Shown here: in pieces, positions 20,455 through 25,608 of the stretch
How positions within the stretch are numbered: position 1 is the stretch's first letter
How the letters are laid out: each line of letters begins with the position of its first letter
IMG/VR virus record: IMGVR_UViG_3300035034_000844
Location: 1 to 25,608 of that record
DNA length: 25,608 bases
Direction: 5' to 3' (one strand)
From: a virus
Notes under the pieces: generated by a model
The model's input: only the letters and a program-made list of their open reading frames with translations
What the model was told of the DNA's origin: nothing
The model's database searches: none
Position numbers and translations under genes: made by a program

Positions 20455-20997
20455 ATGGAAGAATTAGAAAGCACTAAGATATTAATGGTAATTCCAAAGA
20501 CTAAGGTTGATAATATCTGTGAGAAATTTCTGGATGCTTTACAGAGTGCTGGCAATACTGTAGAGATTTTCGTTAATGCCTCCAAACGTGATATTAAAAG
20601 TGCCCGTGATGCAGAGGGTGCTTACTCCAAGAATATCCGGTTCATAGCTGATGGTAATACCAAGAAGATTTATTGTTGGAATGCGGCATTGTATTTACAC
20701 GCTAATATGTTACGTTGGTTGAAAGATAATGGGTATATTGCTAGTAATGTCAAACTCTATAATGACCCTGATGTTACGTCTGGGGAGTGGAATACCAGTG
20801 ATGATGTTGAGTTGTTTTACAATGTCAACTGGGGACCAGCAGAAATGGGTAATGTAATTATGGATGGAGATTGGTCATGGGTTGGTAAGACAGGTTTCAA
20901 GGACTTTGAGCGTAAACTTCTTAGAACTGTTTACAAGGAAATGAAAGCCAATGGTAAAGATATTGACCCGGCAGTTGCTAAAGCGGCGGGATTTTAA
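20455..20997 (+). CDS. cassette protein, 180 aa, SKR-domain paralogue, no clear leader
   Basis: ATG 20455 is chosen for its GGGAG site (7-base spacing). Residues 35-85 (VEIFVNASKRDIKSARDA, then IRFIADGNTKKIYCWNAALY and MLRWLKDNGY) are similar to the protein at 21308 (TEVFLNPSKRELKDAIAV, YRFMVDFKKKEFYAWTDRIF, IMTWLRDEQ). The shared domain is unknown to me. Unlike its neighbours it lacks an evident leader; MEELESTKIL is only loosely similar. Its stop overlaps the next gene by one base. Confidence 0.72.
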   Translation: MEELESTKILMVIPKTKVDNICEKFLDALQSAGNTVEIFVNASKRDIKSARDAEGAYSKNIRFIADGNTKKIYCWNAALYLHANMLRWLKDNGYIASNVKLYNDPDVTSGEWNTSDDVELFYNVNWGPAEMGNVIMDGDWSWVGKTGFKDFERKLLRTVYKEMKANGKDIDPAVAKAAGF

Positions 20998-21311
20998 TGA
21001 AGTTAGAGAAGTATTTGACAGAGAAGAAAGAGGAAAAGAACCTTTATACCTTCAAAGGTAAGCCTTTCTGGTCAGGTGCTTATGACTTCATAGATGGTTT
21101 TATCTATGAGGTATATCCTTATGAAACTGCAGAGGAATCAGATTTTCACCATTCAATGTATTTCAGTAACAAAGCAGTTGCTAAGATGGCGAAGGAAGAG
21201 TGGGGATTCTTCTGGATGGATGATAGAGGTCTTAATACAATGTGGCGAAATGGGGAAGATGCCCCGAAACAGGTACAGAAATCTATTATGAAACAGGTAA
21301 AGAAACGATGA
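20997..21311 (+). CDS. cassette protein with capsid-targeting-like leader, 104 aa
   Basis: Leader MKLEKYLTE|K. The rest is rich in aromatic residues (PFWSGAYDFIDGFIYEVYPY, WGFFWMDD) with a basic C-terminus. No family recognised. It starts in a TAATG overlap and ends in an ATGA overlap, and lies between two members of the SKR-domain pair. Confidence 0.72.
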   Translation: MKLEKYLTEKKEEKNLYTFKGKPFWSGAYDFIDGFIYEVYPYETAEESDFHHSMYFSNKAVAKMAKEEWGFFWMDDRGLNTMWRNGEDAPKQVQKSIMKQVKKR

Positions 21312-21769
21312 GGTTTGAGCAATACCTGAATGAGAAATACATTGGAACATATCATGAAATCACTGAGGTTTTTCTAAACCCATCCAAGAGAGAACTAAAG
21401 GATGCTATAGCTGTCACTGGTTATGGGTATAGATTTATGGTTGACTTTAAAAAGAAAGAATTCTATGCTTGGACAGATAGGATATTCCATGATCATATTA
21501 TGACTTGGTTACGGGACGAACAAGGTCGTAATTACCTACCAGACTTTCACTCTTACTGGTACAAAGGTAAAGAAAATGACTTTATATTTACTGGTAGCTA
21601 CAGCACATATGATGGTGGTACTTTTGAGAGCGATCACATGTATACGGTAGAGAAGAATGGAAGTCTTGATGCACTATTAGCTCAAGATATGACATGGCTC
21701 AACAAATACATTGATAGCAAGAAGATGAAAGCCCTTTTCCAAGATTACCGTGACGGAGTAATACATTGA
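21308..21769 (+). CDS. cassette protein with leader and SKR domain, 153 aa
   Basis: Start ATG 21308 in an ATGA overlap with the previous gene; this removes 22 upstream codons of the open frame and exposes the leader MRFEQYLNE|K. Residues 17-60 share the unknown domain found in the 20455 protein (VFLNPSKRELKDA and the FYAW strand). C-terminal half is polar with many aromatic residues. Its stop overlaps a decayed leader (TTGA at 21766). Confidence 0.74.
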   Translation: MRFEQYLNEKYIGTYHEITEVFLNPSKRELKDAIAVTGYGYRFMVDFKKKEFYAWTDRIFHDHIMTWLRDEQGRNYLPDFHSYWYKGKENDFIFTGSYSTYDGGTFESDHMYTVEKNGSLDALLAQDMTWLNKYIDSKKMKALFQDYRDGVIH

Positions 21770-21798
21770 GATTCCAACAACATTAAAAGAGGAATAAA
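21766..21798 (+). pseudogene. vestigial leader of a lost cassette gene
   Basis: TTG overlapping the previous stop, then codons for RFQQH and a stop, almost the same as the start of the 22176 gene (MRFQQHLK). One base missing from the T-run of CATTTA makes the stop. Probably the remains of a deleted member. Confidence 0.45.
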
Positions 21799-21803
21799 AG
21801 ATA

Positions 21804-22175
21804 ATGACAAAATTACGAGAATTTTTAAATGAGAGTTGGATAGATGTATTAAACACCGCAAAACTTTCAGTCGCTTCTACTGGATTTGTCAGAGAACTTG
21901 ACAAGTTTTATAAGAAAGGTAAATATGTTGAGTTTGGTAAAATTTTATCCAATTCTAAATCTAAAATAGAAAACATCGACGTGGGTGATAAAAATATAAA
22001 TGATAACTTCGTTGATTTATTATATAGTTCTATCGTAGCCGCTATATCAGCAATAGAGTTAGATATGGGAACTGCGAAGGACGCGACATCAGATAGCGTA
22101 AAAACTAAATATGGTTTGAGCAACGACCAATGGAAACAATTAGAAGGTATGTTTAATATTGGGTCAGGATTATAA
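21804..22175 (+). CDS. cassette protein with capsid-targeting-like leader, 123 aa
   Basis: Leader MTKLREFLNE|S. The rest is helical, with a hydrophobic helix around residues 72-88 (LLYSSIVAAISAIELDMG) that could be membrane-active or a packed core helix, and a basic N-terminal half. GAGGAATAAAAG precedes the start. No family recognised. Confidence 0.72.
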   Translation: MTKLREFLNESWIDVLNTAKLSVASTGFVRELDKFYKKGKYVEFGKILSNSKSKIENIDVGDKNINDNFVDLLYSSIVAAISAIELDMGTAKDATSDSVKTKYGLSNDQWKQLEGMFNIGSGL

Positions 22176-22565
22176 ATGAGATTTCAACAACATTTAAAAC
22201 TGCACGAAGCAGTTCTGAAACATCCGGATATCCCTGCTAATAACCAAAATGGTACTTGTTATCAGGATGCTATGAAGTATATGATGAGTCATAGCACCGA
22301 TAGAGGGTTGATGTTGTGTCACGGTTTAGTCACAGGACAAGGTGACATAGAAGGTGTCATTTATAACCACGCATGGGTAGAGAAGGGTAATAAGGTGATT
22401 GACGAAACTATTCCTATTACTGTTGACAAGCGTGTGTATTATGCTATAGGAAATATCAGTGAGAAGAACGTCTACCGATACACTCACAATGAAATGAATG
22501 AAAAGGTAGTAGAGTTCAAGACATACGGTCCTTGGGAAAAGAAATTAATCAATAACAAATATTAG
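22176..22565 (+). CDS. cassette protein with leader and Cys-His-Asp (papain/transglutaminase-like) triad
   Basis: Starts one base after the previous stop. Leader MRFQQHLKLHE|A. The body has NGTCYQDA (Cys28), YNHAWVEKG (His65) and NKVIDET (Asp76), the order and spacing expected of a papain/transglutaminase-like cysteine hydrolase, where HAWVE and VID form the His and Asp strands. If packaged and injected it could be a protease or amidase acting on host proteins. Fold call is by motif only. Confidence 0.74.
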   Translation: MRFQQHLKLHEAVLKHPDIPANNQNGTCYQDAMKYMMSHSTDRGLMLCHGLVTGQGDIEGVIYNHAWVEKGNKVIDETIPITVDKRVYYAIGNISEKNVYRYTHNEMNEKVVEFKTYGPWEKKLINNKY

Positions 22566-22574
22566 GAGATTATA

Positions 22575-22769
22575 ATGAAAATAGATGAAAAGATAGACAA
22601 TTATTTGAACGAGGATTATCGTAGTGATGATCTGGAACGCCCTGCTATCTACAGTAAACTTGAAAAGGAACGTGACTTCATAAACAAAGCATTGAAACGA
22701 CATGGAGACTTTGATTATTATAAAGCACAATTAGATTTGATTAATAAACTCATCAAAGAATTTAAATAA
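22575..22769 (+). CDS. cassette protein with capsid-targeting-like leader, 64 aa
   Basis: Leader MKIDEKIDNYLNE|D, the clearest form of the motif. The remaining 51 residues are charged helix (YSKLEKERDFINKALKRHG, YYKAQLDLINKLIKEFK), probably a two-helix hairpin. AGGAG precedes the start. Confidence 0.75.
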   Translation: MKIDEKIDNYLNEDYRSDDLERPAIYSKLEKERDFINKALKRHGDFDYYKAQLDLINKLIKEFK

Positions 22770-22775
22770 TAGGGG

Positions 22776-22818
22776 TTAAAATGAATATAACAGAGAAAAT
22801 AGACAAATACTTGAATGA
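22776..22818 (+). repeat. duplicated leader segment, copy 1
   Basis: About 43 bases covering TTAAA, the ATG and the first 12 codons of the 22781 gene recur at 23161-23202, differing only by one missing A. Confidence 0.9.
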
Positions 22819-23131
22819 AGGAAAAGTGGTGGATTGGAGTAAGTTATATAAACAGAGTAAATATAACTATGATGATGGTCTTGATGCTATAATGTTCTTT
22901 TTTGAAGGCACCAAGGATGATGATAATACTTTTGTTGACGGTATATACGGGTTTTATAAGAATCGTGGAACTGATGATAAGAGGAAATCAGAAGCCGCAT
23001 ACAAAGCTGCTGAAGAGGAGCTATTTAATAGAGAGTCTGAGGTTCTTTCAGCAATAAATAGTGGTAATACATCAAAAATCATTAACATCGCAAAAGATGT
23101 ACAGCAATTGGTGAATAAGGAATTATCGTAA
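22781..23131 (+). CDS. cassette protein with capsid-targeting-like leader, 116 aa
   Basis: Leader MNITEKIDKYLNE|G. The body is a charged alpha-helical protein with an aromatic stretch (AIMFFFEG, GIYGFYKN). AGGGG lies before the start. Its first 43 bases are repeated at the next, broken gene, direct evidence that leader modules are copied between members. Confidence 0.74.
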   Translation: MNITEKIDKYLNEGKVVDWSKLYKQSKYNYDDGLDAIMFFFEGTKDDDNTFVDGIYGFYKNRGTDDKRKSEAAYKAAEEELFNRESEVLSAINSGNTSKIINIAKDVQQLVNKELS

Positions 23132-23160
23132 CTAAATTAAACTATTAAATTAAATCGGGA

Positions 23161-23202
23161 TTAAAATGAATATAACAGAGAAAATAGACAATACTTGAAT
23201 GA
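23161..23202 (+). repeat. duplicated leader segment, copy 2
   Basis: Matches 22776-22818 except for one deleted A in the GACAAATAC run, which breaks the reading frame after MNITEKID. Confidence 0.9.
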
Positions 23203-23509
23203 ATACAAGTCACAAGAAAAGAGACAGAAAAGGATTATATTATCACTCTTTTTGATGAAAAGGGTGAAAGAGTTGCTAATTCTTTAATGTCTTCTATTGC
23301 GGGTTCATTTGAACTCACCTTTCAAGTGCCTGATGTTAAGAGAATCCTTGCGGGTGGTTTTAGAAAAACACAAAATGTAAAGCATGACTTTACATTTTGT
23401 TGGAATTTTAATATTGTTTCACTTGGTGACATTCGAATCGGCTCGTAATGGTGAAATATTCACCGCTGCTGTGTCTGTTGATAGTAAATACAAAGACCTA
23501 TTTAATTAG
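23166..23509 (+). pseudogene. frameshifted cassette gene
   Basis: The leader copy MNITEKID runs into a stop after a 1-base deletion. Restoring one A gives KYLNEYKSQEKR. A second indel is needed near 23223 to reach the frame encoding KDYIITLFDEKGERVANSLM and onward to about 23420, and a third, one base in a T run near 23423, to reach LVTFESARNGEIFTAAVSVD and the final stop. All three lie in short homopolymers, so sequencing error is possible; otherwise this is a recently decayed member of the leader family. Confidence 0.7.
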
Positions 23510-24393
23510 AATAACTCATAATATCGCTGACCTTCCATTACATTGTATTCAGTCACATCAAACTCTTCAATATTGTAATGCTTTAATCTAATATCTGAGT
23601 GTTTTGTCAGGTGTTTTGTCGTGTCACAAATATCCCATACTGTAGCACCATTATCCTTATCTGCATGTAGACGTAGAGTTCTACCAATAGACTGTAACAC
23701 CCTGATTTTACTCTTGAATGGTGATGCCAGTATCAAATGACTCAACGATTTGATGTTTATACCTTGCTGAAAAATGCCGAATGTCGCTATCAAGATAATA
23801 CGTCTGCCTTTTTCATCCATACACTTACGCCACTTTTCTCTCTCTGTAGCGGAATCTCTACCACTCAAGAACTCTATTTCATAGTCTGAGAATTCCGTAT
23901 CTTCCTGTAGGATGGTCTTAAGGACTTCACCCTCATCCGACACCTTTCCAACGAGAATAAGTATGTTACCGTCAGAATTCAGGATAATATCTTTAATCAG
24001 ACCTTGACGAAACGGTTTCTGGAAACAGATATCCTTGATTTCATTGTAAGTTCCCTTGATAACATCCTTGTATTCAACGTGAACCATCTTGATGAATGCC
24101 TCAGCAACATAACCCATCTTGGCAAGACGTGCCGCCCCATACTCACGGAGAACTGGTCCGAGGTATTGCTGAACCTGTAGACATTCCAATGAGTCGTGTG
24201 GCATAGTTCCAGTGAAACCGAACCTCCAGCGAGCGTTAGGACATTCCTGTAATAACTCACTTAATACTTGAGCTTTTGTTCCGTGGCAATTTGACACCAC
24301 TATATCATTTGCAACATAATTATTGTTATTCTTTATATGAAGATTATAAACATTTTCAGGTTTGTCTATTTCTGTTCGTTTTACAAGTTTCAT
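23506..24393 (-). CDS. uvsW: UvsW helicase C-terminal part preceded by a C-intein (split intein)
   Basis: The first 35 residues are a C-terminal intein fragment: VYNLHIKNNNNYVANDIVVSN, ending in the splice-site Asn followed by Cys. Residues 36-295 are the rest of UvsW, starting CHGTKAQVLSELL (end of the DExH box) and including FGFTGTMP (motif III) and VLQSIGRTLR (motif VI). UvsW is the T4 branch-migrating helicase of recombination-dependent replication. This gene has its own ATG with GAGG upstream. Joined in trans to the N-part at 25298-25608, it would restore the DECHG motif. Penultimate residue is Ser, not the usual His. Confidence 0.9.
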   Translation of the reverse strand: MKLVKRTEIDKPENVYNLHIKNNNNYVANDIVVSNCHGTKAQVLSELLQECPNARWRFGFTGTMPHDSLECLQVQQYLGPVLREYGAARLAKMGYVAEAFIKMVHVEYKDVIKGTYNEIKDICFQKPFRQGLIKDIILNSDGNILILVGKVSDEGEVLKTILQEDTEFSDYEIEFLSGRDSATEREKWRKCMDEKGRRIILIATFGIFQQGINIKSLSHLILASPFKSKIRVLQSIGRTLRLHADKDNGATVWDICDTTKHLTKHSDIRLKHYNIEEFDVTEYNVMEGQRYYELF

Positions 24394-25261
24394 TTAATTT
24401 CCTCATAGTTTCTTTGTCAAACACATCATCATCCAATTTATGTATATTATCAGAAACATAATCCTCTGTTAATACATCATAAGTATATCCATGATTATCA
24501 CACCAAATGGATAGTGATGTTTCTTTTGATTGTTCTATTTTTCCATTAACCCTACATTTAGGTTTTAATTCAACAACATGTTTTTTTGTATGGTTGACAA
24601 AATCCACAATGTATATTTTGTCAACATCATCAATAGCGTATGGTATACGCAAAGTTTCGTATTCATATTCTTGGTTAAAGTGGTGAAAAAATGCTTCCCA
24701 TGAAGACCTATATCGTCTACCGTTATATTCAATTTGCCAGTGAGTATGTGAATTGTGAATGTTAGGAGTAAAGTCACCATTCTCAATGAGTTGTTTCATA
24801 CTATCTGACTGTTTCTTCTTTGTTTCGTCTGACGAAATAGACCCAAACATGTGATTGCCTTCACCACACCTATCTATAGATAGTTTCAACAGCCTACCAT
24901 CTTCATTCTTAGTCAAACCTTTATTCCAAGGCTCTATCCCTGTAGGTTTGTCTTTGTTCCAAGGTGTTCCTGTATTCAAATTATTTTTTATACGGTCACC
25001 ATGTTTATCTTGACAACTATATCCACCAATTCTACATTGAACTGATTTGATTTCCTTTAATATATCACCTCTACCTTCAGAATATATCACATCAAATTTC
25101 ATCACATAATGGTTTTTCTTTATTCTTTTATTAAAGTTTATAACTTCATCCCTACCAGTAACAATAAAACTATTTGATAAATCAATTCTCGTTGGATTGT
25201 AGTCAATAACTCTTATAGATTGACCGTTACTCTCTAATATCTCGTTATGTTTATCTTTCAT
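24356..25261 (-). CDS. free-standing homing endonuclease between the intein halves
   Basis: A 301-residue protein. The middle has NUMOD3-like DNA-binding repeats (GTPWNKDKPTG, PWNKGLTKNEDGR, GNHMFGSISSDETKKKQ). The C-terminal part has a Vsr/PD-(D/E)xK-like core: YRSSWEAFF (Glu189), YIVDF (Asp220) and VVELKPK (Glu231, Lys233). It overlaps the C-intein gene by 38 bases and is read from its own late promoter, with AAGGGG upstream of the start. Free-standing endonucleases between split intein halves are known from fractured phage genes. Catalytic fold moderately sure. Confidence 0.8.
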   Translation of the reverse strand: MKDKHNEILESNGQSIRVIDYNPTRIDLSNSFIVTGRDEVINFNKRIKKNHYVMKFDVIYSEGRGDILKEIKSVQCRIGGYSCQDKHGDRIKNNLNTGTPWNKDKPTGIEPWNKGLTKNEDGRLLKLSIDRCGEGNHMFGSISSDETKKKQSDSMKQLIENGDFTPNIHNSHTHWQIEYNGRRYRSSWEAFFHHFNQEYEYETLRIPYAIDDVDKIYIVDFVNHTKKHVVELKPKCRVNGKIEQSKETSLSIWCDNHGYTYDVLTEDYVSDNIHKLDDDVFDKETMRKLNETCKTNRNRQT

Positions 25262-25294
25262 AATACCTAACCCCTTGTGGAATGAACTTATAGG

Positions 25295-25302
25295 TATTTA
25301 TA
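25295..25302 (-). promoter_or_regulatory. T4-type late promoter for the intein-associated endonuclease
   Basis: TATAAATA on the minus strand, overlapping the stop of the N-intein gene and 33 bases before the start at 25261. Confidence 0.65.
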
Positions 25303-25608
25303 TATTTTCACAAAAATTTATAATTTCGTGTTCTTCTGTTAATTCATCAGCTCTTATATAACCCTTATCTGTTAATATTTTATGGTTCCCTGTAACTTTT
25401 AATATGACACCGCTATCAAACTCCAACTCATACATTTTCTCGTTAGATGATATAGTCATATTTTCGTATACCTTTTCTATAACATCGTCTTCGTATTCAC
25501 CTGTTTCTATATTATAAGAAACAACAATGTCACCAACAACCAAATCTTTTATTCTTTTTTGTCCGTAGTCTGTCATTATAAGAGTATCACCATCCAAACA
25601 CTCATCAA
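25298..25608 (-). CDS. uvsW: UvsW N-part ending in an N-intein (split intein), 5' end outside window
   Basis: At the window edge the frame reads ..DE then CLDGDTLIMTDYGQKRIKDL, a canonical intein N-terminus (Cys1, block A). VVGDIVVSYN and VTGNHKILTDKGYIRADEL (block B, with the TxNH-type motif) follow, and the ORF stops after 100 intein residues at INFCENI. The two extein residues DE are the start of the UvsW DExH box, whose remainder CHG opens the C-extein at 24288. The helicase N-terminus lies outside the window. A split (not deleted) intein is supported by both halves having intact splice residues. Confidence 0.88.
   Translation of the reverse strand, partial: DECLDGDTLIMTDYGQKRIKDLVVGDIVVSYNIETGEYEDDVIEKVYENMTISSNEKMYELEFDSGVILKVTGNHKILTDKGYIRADELTEEHEIINFCENI

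Noticed and set aside
22776-23202. CRISPR-like repeat
   Set aside because: Only two copies, and the repeated block is the coding start of two related genes.

Overview
This window looks like a piece of a T4-like (large contractile-tailed) bacteriophage genome infecting a Gram-negative host. The evidence is a set of T4-type replication proteins (primase gp61, clamp loader gp44/gp62, sliding clamp gp45, helicase UvsW), repeated copies of the T4 late-promoter octamer TATAAATA just before structural or lysis-type genes, a spanin-type lysis cassette, and dense head-to-tail genes that overlap by ATGA or TAATG. The host is not identifiable from the sequence, although two-component spanins imply an outer membrane. 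A second promoter class, host sigma-70-like with exactly 17-bp spacing, precedes early/middle-type genes.

Layout. 1-692: 3' end of an adenosylcobalamin ribonucleotide reductase. 701-3530: small regulators, a GIY-YIG-like/adenine methyltransferase fusion, a truncated methyltransferase and a DUF4326 protein. 3527-4558: primase. 4554-6956: a late-promoter group with a glycosyltransferase-like protein, three small zinc-ribbon proteins and a staphylococcal-nuclease-like protein. 7011-7788: four small genes. 7789-8436: a gene-poor stretch with a candidate structured RNA, two tiny ORFs and strong terminators. 8437-12554: an acidic protein, HU, gp44, gp62, gp45 and small proteins.

12561-17695 is the most unusual early-type region. 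It encodes a beta-grasp ubiquitin-like protein, a candidate E2-like protein, two proteins of unknown function, an E1/ThiF-like adenylating enzyme and a JAMM/JAB isopeptidase with Asp-rich repeats. Most of these genes have their own near-consensus sigma-70 promoter. Together they look like a phage-encoded ubiquitin-like conjugation and deconjugation system. A GIY-YIG homing endonuclease sits antisense at the end of the E1 gene. Beyond it lies an orphan copy of the E1 3' end, while the intact E1 carries a diverged version of the same segment.

17724-23509: a late module with a holin candidate and overlapping i-spanin/o-spanin, followed by about a dozen small genes whose products begin with the same short motif (for example MKIDEKIDNYLNE or MRFEQYLNE). 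The motif ends in (L/I)-x-E and resembles the capsid-targeting propeptide of T4 internal proteins. I infer a cassette of head-packaged, probably injected proteins, with decayed members and a duplicated leader that show cassette turnover. 25608-23506 (minus strand): UvsW helicase split by an intein in its DE|CHG motif. The N-intein and C-intein lie on separate ORFs, with a free-standing homing endonuclease between them.
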